Below, piece by piece: positions 1 to 11,100 of a stretch of 64,000 nt of DNA. Where the stretch lies: contig OX291557.1 of NCBI GenBank assembly GCA_946406115.1, positions 14,416,501-14,480,500 on the forward strand. The letters are read 5' to 3'. The notes under the pieces are model-generated. The model ran no database searches. It had not been told where the DNA came from and saw only the letters and a list, made by a program, of their open reading frames with translations. A program made the translations under genes and the position numbers. The stretch comes from Apoda limacodes. Lineage: Eukaryota; Arthropoda; Insecta; Lepidoptera; Limacodidae. Position 1 is the first letter of the stretch; each line of letters starts with the position of its first letter.

Positions 1-1356
1 ACACACATAGCCATTTATTTTTATGGTAAGAAATCGTGTAAAGTCATAACTTAGATGTGTTATAATTTTTCACCATATAAAAATGTTTCCTATTTGCTAT
101 CTAGATGGCGTTGGCGTCGAATTAGATCGCTTATGGTTTTGTTGACAAAAAGTGATGTTATAGTAAAGCAGCTAATACTGAATATTTTTTACAAGTTATA
201 TAAACTGAAGTTATCTGTAAACCGGAGCAAGCAATTTTTTTTTGTCTGTTTGAGAAATGATCGATTTGTTGGTTACATCAATGCATTTTTTTCCACATTT
301 TGGCCAATTATGGATGTTACCAACAACATTTTATGTGGAGGTTTTGTAAGAAAGGTTTTTTTGGATAGGAAAAAGGGTGTATCCTTTATTTTGTAAACAA
401 TAGCTGCTAAATTCTGTGATGTAAGTTATGTTGATTAAAATTTTAGGAATTCATGTTGACTTAAATACATTTTATAACAACATTAGATTTATTCATAGGG
501 CTATACTCTTAGATATTTTCCATAGTGTGCAAATATAAAATTCATCAGCAATGATCGCACTTAATGTGTTAATTTATTACATTTTGGCAGTATCCGACAG
601 TTAAAAATTTAACTGTAAAAATTAAATAAACAACGATTTTAAGTATATTGGCATGAGTTACGATTGTTAGTAGGATATTAAAATAACATATTATAAGATT
701 TAAAAAACTGTAAAATATAGCGTTTTCGTCGTAGAGGGACGTAACCTAGACAGATCGACGTAGTTTTTTATCTGAGTAGGGTAGCATTAAAAAGAAAAAA
801 AATACCTTAACTTGTTGGTTACGTCAATTAGCCTTTCTGCCATCGATATGTTGTATCTTATTCCAATTTTCAGCCAAATCGGTTTAGTTGTTATCGCGTA
901 AAGAAGAAAGAAACATGAAAACACACACCTTTTGTATTTATTACATAAGTAGGACTGATTAATGTCATAATGGTCTTATAAATTTCTTCTTATCATGTAT
1001 TTTGTGAATTTATATCGGGTTTTTAAAAGTCTAGTTTCTTACGCATTGTTTAAACACGGAAGTAGTATTCATAGAAGTCACAAACGGAGATTTGTCTCTT
1101 CAATTACTTTGGTTTCAAGGTTAGATTGTACATACGACAGTAAATATTTAGTACCAGTAGGTATGTGATTAAAATTTAAATTCACAAATAAGTGGGTTAC
1201 CTAATTTTTAATTCTTGGAATGCCACGGTGACTCATGGAAACATATCATGGGTCTGTGGTCCCATTTTCTTATACAAGTACATTACTTGGATAACACAAA
1301 TAGATAAATTACTTAAATAATAAGATATATATTGACTGACATAATATATTATATTA
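1..1356. other. AT-rich intergenic sequence
   Basis: No supportable gene is visible. Open frames here are short, Phe/Leu/Lys-rich and lack splice or promoter context. A stretch near 865-930 ('cagccaaatcggtttag' followed by 'cgcgtaaagaagaaagaaac') resembles the inner part of lepidopteran Helitron or LINE ends and is probably a decayed repeat fragment. Confidence 0.5.
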
Positions 1357-2055
1357 CTAGCTTTTGCCAGCGGCTTCGCCCACCCTAAATTTGGTTATCG
1401 GCATAGGATTCTTACGGCAACTCCTCAATTATAAAAAAAAACACAGAAGGTAAAATATTTTTAAATACGTACCGCCCTTCCCCCTCATGACTGCCCGCCG
1501 GCCTCGCACATCATAAATGCGCCCGCAATACTTGATAATTATTTTGCTGCCATGTTATTTTAAAACTGCGAAATCGAATGATGAACAGGGCAATTTTGTT
1601 TTAAATTAAATGCTTGTGATGAATAACGTATTTATTTGGATAAAGATTAATATCGTGTTTATAAAGACACCTTTACAAATAATGCATTATTTTAGAACAA
1701 ATATGGTAAGCATAAAAAAGATTATAGTGAGCCAACCTTAAAATATAGACATATGCTGTAGCGGACTTTTTTTTAAAACTTTTATAGGGGAACAATTCTG
1801 TCATACATGATTTTTGGGAAACTCTAACCGTTTACGCAACGCACGCAGCGGAAGCTCTCAAAAGGATAAAAACACCCCGATTTTGAAACGTTTTTCATTA
1901 GTGCTCCGCTCCTATTTGTGTAACCGTGATGATATACAGCCTATAACCTTCCTCGATAAATGGGCTATCCAACACTTTTTTTAAATCCGACCAGTAGTTC
2001 CTGAGATTAGCGCATTCAAACAAACAAACTCTTCAGCTTTATATATTAGTATAGA
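1357..2055 (-). mobile_element. Lep1-like non-autonomous Helitron
   Basis: Read on the minus strand, the element opens with TC followed by 'tatactaatatataaag' and a GTTT-rich run. It ends in 'ggcgaagccgctggcaaaag' followed by CTAG. These ends match the usual layout of lepidopteran Lep1-type Helitrons (5' TC, 3' CTAG, insertion next to A/T, no target duplication). No Rep/helicase coding sequence is present. The inner 430 bp recur at 36282-36715, so the two are copies of one subfamily. Confidence 0.65.
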
Positions 2056-2111
2056 TGAAGATTTTGTGTATTGGCAAGATTGATGTACTAGGACTTTAAT
2101 AGTCACTATGA

Positions 2112-2260
2112 GTTGCATATTATAAAGAGGTAGAATTTGTTTGTTTGTTTGTATGAAGGAGTAATCTCTACGGCTACTAAACCGATACAGAAACTTTATC
2201 ACTTACAGAAAGCTATACACTATTTCTGAGTTACCTGGACTATAATTGGTTTAAATTTAA
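2112..2260 (+). mobile_element. truncated Helitron 5' end
   Basis: The stretch starts 'gcatattataaagaggtag' and runs into three GTTT units. This is the 5' signature of the Lep1-like family. No 3' CTAG end follows, so it is a truncated fragment. It lies about 60 bp from the complete copy at 1357-2055 but in the opposite orientation. Confidence 0.5.
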
Positions 2261-2964
2261 ATAAGTTTTTAGTTGATATGATAACGGGTGGTAATACGCT
2301 GTACTGTGATTTAAATGAATTGTGTAGATATGTTTAAGTATGCTTTAACTTTAGCCAAAACTTTTGATTCTTAAATTCTCTAGATATATTATTACTATTC
2401 CCACCATTTCGATTGTGTTTTGGTGAGTTTGTTTTATTTATTTATCTTATATTTTTATTTATTTATTCGCAAATGTGATGAAAAACATTGTGGGTACAGA
2501 AATTACAAACTCGAGTCATTACAGCCTTCGGCCTTCGCCTTCTAAATAGCCTATAGATACTAATTTTCTACTTACCACCCTTAATATACAATGTAAAACG
2601 ACAATTGTTGTGACATTTAGACAAATTACGCAATTTTTTACAAATTGTCGACAGGGCCCAGGTACCTACTTTCATGTCACAAAAAGTGCGCCACAATAAA
2701 TAAAAACCGCTTGAGTAAATTCGGTATGTTAACGTTTATTTGAACTAAATATTACTATTTTCTTCAACCATTTGTTATTTATCGTTATTTAACAATGTTT
2801 TAAGGTTAGCCAAATTGTAAAAAAGAACCCACGTGATGAGACTTCGGTGTTCGAAAACAGCTGTGACATTATAATGCCACACCGACGTTTTTTGGCTTTT
2901 GCAGCCACTACTACTTCATCGAGCTTTTTCGGGCGAGACTCTGAAAGAGCCTCAGCCCATATAG
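2261..2964. other. intergenic, nothing recognised
   Basis: AT-rich sequence with no supportable reading frame. The 60-codon minus-strand frame at 2789-2971 runs into the GC-rich block at 2965-3265 and may belong to it, but has no recognisable domain. Confidence 0.4.
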
Positions 2965-3265
2965 CGCCCAACGCTTAAGGGCTCCCAGCGGGGGGAGCCT
3001 CGGCTTGGGTTGTCGCTCTCGGGGGCGTCCCTTTGACCGGCGTGAGCCTCGAACCCGAAGGGGAGTTCCCCGTTACGCCGGTGCGGTTGCGATTGAGTGG
3101 GGGCGATAAGTGCCCCGGCACTCTTTGACACCTCGTGTATCCTTGCGGGCGCCGAGGATCCCGGGGACTTCGGTGTCGTGTTAGAGGGGAGGCTCTATTA
3201 GGGGAGATCGTAGAATTAGCGGAGGTGGTAGAATTAGGGGAGGTCGCAGAGCACACCGACATAAA
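2965..3265 (-). other. GC-rich coding-like block, unidentified
   Basis: About 300 bp are strongly GC-rich inside otherwise AT-rich DNA, with sharp edges. The minus strand keeps a 95-codon open frame (2975-3262) rich in Pro, Ser, Arg and Thr. A second minus frame reads GELPFGFEAHAGQRDAPE-like text with few stops. The base composition and Arg/Pro/Ser-rich text resemble ORF1 or linker parts of non-LTR retrotransposons. No zinc knuckle or other diagnostic motif is visible, so this is only a suggestion. Confidence 0.3.
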
Positions 3266-3967
3266 TAGTTCCTTGCCTGGACCACGTAGTATGTCTTAGT
3301 TATAGTTTTATAAAGTATTTAATAAGACCAGTATTAATAACCTTTGGGCAGTTATTATAATACTCCAATTATATAAGTTATAAGCTAGGTAACTAACGTC
3401 TACTAGGTAGTTAACGTCTTACATATAGTAGGTGGCTACAATAACATGTAAAAATGAAATTTGACGAGCTTAAGGTATATCGCAACAATGGAATAATCGT
3501 TAAAAATGTACCAAAATTACAATTCCTATTCATTTAAAAAGATCTACCCAACAAGGCAGTGCGACAAAAAACACATTTCAAAGTCAAGTATGTGTAAAAC
3601 CTTATAAAGAAGGCATTATAATGGTTTTCACGTAGAGGGCGTTTAGGGCGTAAGGCTCTCTGTACTAACAAGCCACTTAAACACCGTGACGTTGTAAAAT
3701 GAAACAAATTAATATCTTGTTGCCGAAAAGACGAAAAGGTAACGAAGCGAAGGGTGTAAAGGTCGACAATCTTTTAAAGGTGTTATTTCAGCACAGTTTG
3801 TTGTTAATTATTTTAGCTGTCAACAAACTGTAAAGATTTATCTTAGTAGGTTGTTAACTTGCGAAGAAAAAGAACAATCGTTTTATGTTTCAATTGGATA
3901 TTACTTTTTGTGATTTTAAAGAGTAACTCTACCTTTTATTATTAAAACAGATAATAGTTTTCACGTT
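3266..3967. other. intergenic, nothing recognised
   Basis: AT-rich DNA with short duplications such as 'ctaggtaactaacg' and 'ctaggtagttaacg' near 3386-3420. No gene or clear element was found. Confidence 0.4.
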
Positions 3968-4341
3968 TTAAGAGGATAGGATTCGCAGCGTGTTTCATAC
4001 AAACGAATTTCCTACTCGTGTTAGACATTTACTGATTAAAAACTATAAAATTTTGTAGGCATGATCTCAAGCCGAATATCTATGTCTGTGGTTTTCCAAA
4101 ATCCTAAGTAAAGTTTTTATTTACTTTCAATCTTATTCCATACCATTTATATGGAAAAATAGAATCCTGTTAAGCTTTTAATCTTTATAATTTGATAGAA
4201 AACTGGCACACTGCAGACCTAGATATTTAATCCTAAAGCACGGTTTCAAACTTTCATGGTGTTTGATTTGTAAGTGTCAAAACTAAGTGGGAAATTCGTT
4301 TGTATGAAGCGCGCTGCGAGACGCCGCGAATCTTCTCTTAA
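3968..4341. mobile_element. MITE-like element with ~60-bp inverted ends
   Basis: The left end (3968-4030) reads 'ttaagaggataggattcgca' and continues through 'catacaaacgaatttcc'. Its reverse complement reappears at 4272-4341 as 'ggaaattcgtttgtatga' followed by 'cgcgaatcttctcttaa'. The arms are imperfect, about 60-70 bp, around a 240-bp AT-rich core with no reading frame. That is the form of a miniature inverted-repeat transposable element. No clear target duplication was seen, so the superfamily is unknown. Confidence 0.5.
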
Positions 4342-4395
4342 GGACATCTTTAATTTAGAATTATTTTTCTATTAAAATAAATTGTTTTGCTTGTT

Positions 4396-4865
4396 CTATA
4401 AGAGTACCTAGTCCGATATTTTAAAGAGGCTTATTGGTTTATAGCCTGCCTACAAAATCATGGCGCGCCACTATACTTCATGAGACCAAGTGTATAGTCT
4501 GTAAACAAACTGGATTGTATGTTTGTTAAATGTTCGCACAGTTTATTTGTTTAGTAACACATATATAATTTCTGTTAGTTAACAGTTTGTTTTGTACTTA
4601 CTTTCACACACATGTAAACATTTTGGTGTTCTATAAGAGTACCTAATCCGATATTTTAAAGAGGCTTATAGGTTCATAGCCTGCATACAAAATCATGGCA
4701 CGCCACTACACTTCATGAGACCAAGTGGAAAGTCTGTAAAAAAACTGGATTGTATGTTTGTTAAATGTTCGCACAGTTTATTTGTTTACTAACACATATG
4801 TAATTTCTGTTAGTTAACAGTTTGCTTTGTACTTACTTACACACACATGTAAACATTTTGGTGTT
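4396..4865 (+). repeat. 235-bp direct tandem duplication (2 copies)
   Basis: Unit 1 (4396-4630) and unit 2 (4631-4865) both begin 'ctataagagtaccta' and end 'aacattttggtgtt'. They differ by a few substitutions and have no large indel, so this is an old local duplication. No reading frame or transposon end is recognised in the unit. Confidence 0.85.
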
Positions 4866-5041
4866 TTGTAGGATGTGCCAAGATTAGTAGACGCACTTTA
4901 AAGTTTTTGAGTTCTAAAGAGTTGGTTACGTAAATAACGATAGTATAAAATAGATATCTTGCAACAATTAAGTTTTTATCGTACCAACTTTAATATTAGG
5001 TAAATCTCCTTTTATCCTCTTCTCTTTTTCAACTGTTAGTG

Positions 5042-5229
5042 TCCAGAGTGCTGAGTAAGTTTTTGCGTGTTTGTAACTCAACTATCGCGTTCGCGTATTC
5101 ATTAAAAGTCCTATAAGAAAAGAAATGTCGCAAAACGCGTCCGCTAGAGGCGCTCCTACATTTCAATACATTTATTTTGTTGACGCGAACGGGATAGTAG
5201 AGTTAAAAACTCACACGAGGCACTCAGGT
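5042..5229. repeat. inverted repeat, probable MITE
   Basis: A left arm at about 5042-5099 ('gtaactcaactatcgcg' then 'ttcgcg') pairs imperfectly with a right arm at about 5178-5227 ('cgcgaacgggatagtagagt'). Both outer edges carry a cagagtgc/gcactcagg-type motif. The 80-bp centre has no coding potential. This resembles a small palindromic MITE; I cannot assign a family. Confidence 0.45.
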
Positions 5230-5242
5230 TTCCGCGCCATAG

Positions 5243-5405
5243 GTCATGACAAGTAAATCAAATCAAATCAAATCAAAATCATTTATTCAATTTAGGCTAC
5301 AATAATTGAGCACTTATGAATGTCACTACGCCATCGGTTCGTAAGTCTATAGGGCGGGAGACCTTGTACTGAGAAGAACCGCCAAGAAACTCAGCAAGGG
5401 CATTT
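5243..5405 (-). mobile_element. LINE/SINE 3'-tail fragment
   Basis: Four 'atcaa' units lead into 'aatcatttattcaatttagg', then 'gtactgagaagaaccgcca'. The same family occurs in the opposite orientation at about 32838-32975, where it ends 'aaataaatgattttgat' plus T-rich repeats. The polarised tail is typical of the 3' end of a retroposed element; no coding part is present. Confidence 0.55.
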
Positions 5406-5639
5406 CTTTTCTCCCTTTCTCTTACAGCGTCCACTTAAAATATTGGAAAATCCCCTTCCTATCATAGATAAGTATAGTGAGTATGGAGTAGTTTAGTGAG
5501 TTGGTAGTTGAGAATGGAATATCCAGGAAAACAATATTGAACAATGAGGCTATATCTGTTTCTGAGTTAAAAATAGTCCCATCAACTTCTAGACAATAAT
5601 CAGTTTTATGAGATTTTGATTGATTTATTAGCAGCAGCA

Positions 5640-6290
5640 GTCGTTTCAATATGCAGTTCGTCCAAATCGCATTTCGCCGATAGTCTACTACGCAGTTCGT
5701 CCATAATATGTTTCGTCCATTTCGCGATTCGTCATTACGCTGTTAGGCAGAGGGGAAAGTCAAGTAAGGGGGGAAGTAAGGCCAGCCCTGTAGTATAAAT
5801 GGTCTAAAACTATTTTAAATTAAATATTTTTAAATGTTAGTTTAATTGTCTGATTAACAAACGTGTAAGCCATGTCGTTTGCAAATATATTTTTGCTCAA
5901 AAAAAGTATAATTTGTGAAACATGTCGAAAAATAGTAAGACCTACCTTAAAAGTTGATATAACCAGAAATAACGAAATCGAATCAATTAAGCAGAATATT
6001 TAATTAAATAAAAACCACAAACGTGCCTGTTGTTAATTATAATATTATTATTATAAAACCCTTCGTGTGCGAGTCTGACTCGCATTTGGGCGGTTTTTGG
6101 ACTTTCATTTGTAGGCAATAGTGTATCTATAGGTTATTTTATCTTAAATCGATAGTTCAACCAAATGCGTGTTAGATGAAATATATGTTTGACGAAACGC
6201 GTGTTAGACGAAACGCGTGTTGGACGAAATGAGGATTTATAAACCAATTGGACGAACTGCGTATTGGACCGACGGCTAATAAATCCATAA
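5640..6290. repeat. paired arrays of a degenerate 'ttCGTCcaa' motif
   Basis: On the left (about 5655-5745) the plus strand repeats 'gttcgtcc', 'tttcgcc', 'tttcgtccat' every 14-18 bp. On the right (about 6150-6280) the complementary words 'gacgaaacgcgtgttagacg' and 'tggacgaaatg' repeat with similar spacing. The two arrays are thus inverted, flanking about 400 bp of AT-rich DNA. A 'gtgcgagtctgactcgca' palindrome sits at about 6066-6085. This may be the ends of one decayed DNA transposon. Confidence 0.45.
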
Positions 6291-6505
6291 CGCGAATACT
6301 TTGTGTGCGCATTCTGTGTACTAGTACTTACAATCAATAATAGTACCTTATGCTCTAGTATTGTATTTATTAGTATAAATCGTATTTCGTATAGCAAAAT
6401 CACGTTTTATAAGTGAAAAAAATTAAAAATATTAATGATAAATAAAAACTACTTGGAGTATTATTAATGCTGAGACTGGAAAATCGCGTTATGTTATTAG
6501 AATTA

Positions 6506-7357
6506 CGAGGGCGGGATGATAAGTAACTAGCCTAATAATAAAACACTTAACTTTCCGTGATAAAATTAATTTTATTTTTCGACATAGTCTCCGTGAACCT
6601 CTACGCACTTACAGCCATGGCTTTTTTAGAGCCGGGCATCCCGATTGAGTCCACTGCTTTAATTGAATCTTTGATGCTGGCGTGTAATAATGAACCCTTT
6701 TTTCATCTGTTGTTAAAAATAGACCTAAAAAATTGGCCTTATTACTCTGAAAACGGGCCAGACATTCTTTTAAGTTTTGCACCCGAATCCTTTTTTGATC
6801 GTGCGTAAGCAATCGCAGCACCCAACGGGCCGATAACTTTTTCATATTTAATTCCTCACTTAGGATATGATGTACCCGTTCTTTCGAAATACCTGTGGTG
6901 TCAGCCATTTCAGATAACTTCAATCGTCGATCTGCTAAAACCATATCATGTACTTTCACGACCATTTCCGGACTCGTGACGCTTTTTGGACGTCCGGGGC
7001 GGGCTTCATCTTGGACACATGTACGACCGCATTTGAACTCAGTCACCCAGTTTTTTAATGTGGCATAAGAAGGGGCACATTTACCCAAAACATTCTTTAA
7101 CTCGTCATAGATATCTTTCCCCTTCATGCCCTTCATATGAAGAAACTTTATCACCGCTCTTTGTTCAATTTTATCCATTTTAAAAACAGTTGACGAAATA
7201 TATTTTCAAATGACAAAAAAACAATAAAATTTTCACGCCACCAAATTCAAATTTAGAACACAGGTGGCCAGAGATACGAATTTAAAAACGACATATATAT
7301 TTTTTTAATGTTAACTTTTTAAATAGCTGTGGCTAGTTACTTATCATCCCGCCCACG
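6506..7357 (-). mobile_element. mariner element with internal deletion, complete ends
   Basis: Terminal inverted repeats of 27 bp (6506-6532 and 7331-7357; 26 of 27 positions pair) are flanked by TA on both sides (6504-6505 and 7358-7359), the target duplication expected of the mariner/Tc1 superfamily. The element is 852 bp, against about 1.3 kb for intact mariners. The missing part removes the C-terminal catalytic half of the transposase. The intact ends suggest it could still be moved by a transposase supplied elsewhere. Confidence 0.9.
6609..7178 (-). pseudogene. truncated mariner transposase (N-terminal half)
   Basis: The 189-residue frame starts MDKIEQRAVIKFLHMKG, a typical mariner N-terminus. 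It keeps both helix-turn-helix segments of the DNA-binding region (about residues 1-115), including the linker ARPGRPKS at about 59-66. It then has the WVLRLL/HDQKR stretch and LTTDEKRVHYY at about residue 155, where the first catalytic Asp sits. After CPALKKPWL it stops, so the second and third acidic residues (full-length about 345 residues) are missing. No internal stop or frameshift interrupts the retained part. It cannot cut DNA but could in principle still bind its own terminal repeats. Confidence 0.88.
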
Positions 7358-7639
7358 TACTTACTTCTCCTTTACTATGCTACAAACTTGTTAAAAACAC
7401 CATTGTTTTTAATCATGCTGATAAATAATTTGCTAGAATAATTATTGAATGTGGTATATAGGTATACAAATAGAATAGCAAAACACCCAAATCTAAACTT
7501 TGTATTTGAGCGTTGTACGTGATATTCTGGGATCATTTTTCGAATAGGTCAGTAAATGTGGTTGTACAGTATTACACCTAATCAGCGGTCGGTTGGTGGA
7601 AATCATAATTATGCCGCATTTTAACTTTAAAACTTTCGC

Positions 7640-7900
7640 AGTTACTTTAATTTATAATTAATTTTCACAAGCTTTCTACGATTTGAATTTTTGTTCTATC
7701 GATATTTCGACAGTGGCTTGACCCTAAGAAAACCCGCCTAATAAACCCTAATAAAAATAAGACGTATACATATGTGGTGAAGTCCACAATCCGCACTGAG
7801 CCGGCGTAAGGACTATCGCAGAAATCGCTCTCGGTGTGAGTAGGCTGTGCCCCAACAGTGTAGACGTAAGGTAAGGTAAGGTAAGGCTGATAGGAAGAAG
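7640..7900 (-). repeat. repeat fragment with (aaggt)n run
   Basis: About 7770-7860 reads 'gtggtgaagtccacaatccg' and 'gtgagtaggctgtgcccc'. This matches a family also seen in the opposite direction at about 25510-25600 ('ggcacggcctactttt', 'agtgcggattgttgacttca'). A short aaggt microsatellite follows at about 7869-7888. The overlapping minus-strand frame at 7665-8033 crosses these repeats and is not a gene. Confidence 0.5.
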
Positions 7901-8103
7901 GAAGATAAAAAAGGAAAAGAAGAAAATAAGCGTATATAAAAATAATGTAAAGATAAAAAAACATATTTTTTATATTCATAAAATAAAGTAGACAACGAAA
8001 TTCGATTGTGTTATAATTTAATATTGCGTACAATTATATTATACTAAGAAAACTATGGAAAACTACATTCTAATATTGTAACTAAAAGTTTACCTTATAT
8101 AAT

Positions 8104-11100
8104 TTATCGTCGATAAAACGTTGCAAACGGATACGGCAACTCATAATAACCTAAAGATGCTGGTTGTGGATTCAAAAAAGCTAGGTCTTGTATGCTGTAG
8201 GATGAACCGTACGCATATGATGACATCGAAGATAAGACAGACGGACCATTACTAGGCACTGCAGCTTGTATTGCAGAGGAAGCAACCAGTGGAGCTAAGG
8301 TCGGAGACAAAACAGCCGCTGAAGTGTAGGCTGGAGCAGCAACGAGAAAGGGATCAGCAGTTACTGATAAAAAAAGTATCGTGGTTGTTATCTGTAAAAA
8401 ATTAAACACATTAGTATGCTAATATTGTTAGACTTTTTTGCACCATAATAAAGAAACGTACTTTCTGCTTTATATTAACTGATTAACGTCACGGATTTTA
8501 TTTTTCGAAGGGGTTAACCAGTGGTAACTGGAAACACAGCCACATCGTAATGTAATGGATTTTCACAAACCACTTTAGTCCTGCGTGACCAGTGGTGAGC
8601 CCATCGTAGCAACACTTCTAAGAACGAACTAAGGTGGCTTTATATATATCCCATTAATCCTAAATTCCAGATTCATAGTTATAAGCGGTTGAATGATAGA
8701 CTAAGGATAGAATAATATACCCCCTTGAAAATTTTAGGCGACTCTTAGAAATAAGCCAGGAATGAAAACGGGGACATTAACTGGAAAATAATCCATTATT
8801 GCATTGAAAAACAGGTGCCTCGAGATTGTTAAAGTCACAAATCAAATATTTAGGCTCCGTAGAGTAGAAATCAAAGTTTTCTTTATCTGTATGGAACTCT
8901 TGGGAAACTTTAGACTAGTAAATAGGTATGTGAATTGTTTCATGCCTACTCTATTCGGACGAAAAGTCTTACACATTATATTCGACATGAAATGCCTGCG
9001 TTTTACTTCATACTCCGAGTACATCGGTTAGAAGACAATTTCATTGCTTAGCAACATTTTTAAGCTTATGATAAATTGCAAACTACATATGCCTGTACAA
9101 TAGCCTGAATAGTATTATTAAGATTACTTACTCGTCACCAAAAATGTAATTGCTATGTATTTATTTTAAAGTGTTTGCTTTTATACGACATAATTAAGGA
9201 TTCTGCGGCAGAGCAAACATTCATGTGATGAACATTTGATTATGGGTGTTTTATATATGTATACTATGTATGTATTGACAGAAAAAATGTATTCGTATCC
9301 GTTGTCTGGTATTCATAATGATAGCGTTGGGACGTTGAGTGGTGTCCAAAACATTATTAACAAAAATAAACTGAAGTGCCTGAACATAGTACCTAACTAA
9401 AGTTCTTAAATAATATCTTTGATACAAAATAAATATATAAAGTCTAAATTCCCTTGTTATATCTCTTGTGCCAACTCTCACTTAAAACTTGAAATGCTAT
9501 TACACATACATTGTTTTGTTTACCTACTTCATTTTACATGCTAACTTCATATGAAATTCACATGCAAACCGGTTTCAGTGTTATCCGATTTGCGGTTAAT
9601 CTTTAGTTTTCACGGCTAATTGGCTGCAAATACTTTATTTATTTGCCTACTGAATTTTTTCTCATTTTACATGCTAACTTCATATGAAATTCGCATGCAA
9701 AGCGGTTTTAGGGTTATCCCATTTGCTGTTCTGTTTTGTGTTTTCACGGCTTATAGGCTAAATAAAGTATTTTTATTTATTTTTTATAATTAGTATTTAC
9801 TATATTACTAATTTTGAATGCTAACTTCATATGACATTCGCATGCAAACTGGTTTTAGGGTTATCCGATTTGCGGTAAATGTAAAGTTTTTACTGCTAAT
9901 TGGCTGCTAATACTTTATTTGTTTACCTGCTAAATATTTACTCGTTTGACATGCTAACTTTATTTGCAATTCGCATGCAAATCCGGTCTACGGTTATCCG
10001 ATTTGCGATTGATCTACAGTTTTCACGGCTAATTGGCTGCTAATAGTTTATTTGTTTATCTCCTTAATTTGCCTTGACAACTTAAAACAGATTACTCGAA
10101 ACCTGATAGATTGTTTTTTTGACATTTTTAACCTCCGTAGCCAAATGGTGAAAACGGAACGGTCTGACCGTCCCTTCGTATGTCACTAACAGGCTTATAA
10201 TTCTATTTAAATTCCATGGATTCTAATGAAACAGGCGGGTGTACTCTTGTAAACCCTTTATAAATGGATTTATAATGACATTAATATAAAATTAATTTTT
10301 AAGGGTAGTTTTTACGGTTGCGTTCCTAAGAAGGATATAGGACTTTGGTGTGCGTCTGTTTGTCTGTCGGTCAATACCCTTTTTCTCAGTGACACGTGAA
10401 GATATTAAGTTGAAATTAATTTCAAATACTAAGGTCTCCGGTCCCTTGAAGCTGTGAAATCAAGCTTACGACCATTTTTGTCGCATATTTTAGCATTCAC
10501 AAAAAAAGCAAAACCCATGGGGTACTTTCTTTGTCCTAGAATCATGAAATTTGATGGCATATATATGGATATGATGATAAGCAAGCTTACATCACAAACA
10601 TAGGAAAAAGTCTGAAATTCGTTAATTTGTAGTCATAAAACATTAAAAAATTTGTCTGTCTGTCTGTAAAGATTATATATATAAGGTTGATTTTTTAAAA
10701 TTTTGAAAAAATCAACCTTATAAATAAGTCATATGATAAGTTACGATACGGATATTTCTGTCGCATATTGTGACACAAGTAAATCAAAATCTATGGGGTT
10801 CTTCCCATTGACCTATTATCATGAAATTTTGCAACAAGCAAGATATTACATCCTACTAAAATTATTAATGTGAATGTTTGTATGTCTGGATGAATGTTTG
10901 TTTCTCAATCACGCTTCAACCACTGGACGGATCAGGATACAACTTGGCATACCAATAGGTTAGGTCCTGGAATAGCATATGAGCTACTGTTTATCCCTAA
11001 AAATACAAAATTTCCTGCGGGAATAACTATAACAGAGTTAAACAAACTATTGCTGCACCTATGGCATGGTATAGCAATTCATTGGTATAACTTATTAATT

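Noticed and set aside
6557..6808. 83-codon plus-strand frame
   Set aside because: Antisense shadow of the mariner transposase and its terminal repeat.
7665..8033. 122-codon minus-strand frame downstream of gene A
   Set aside because: Crosses an interspersed repeat and an (aaggt)n run; no gene context.
9536..10075. CRISPR-like array
   Set aside because: Units are ~135 bp with diverged sequence throughout, not short identical repeats with unique spacers, and the DNA is eukaryotic.
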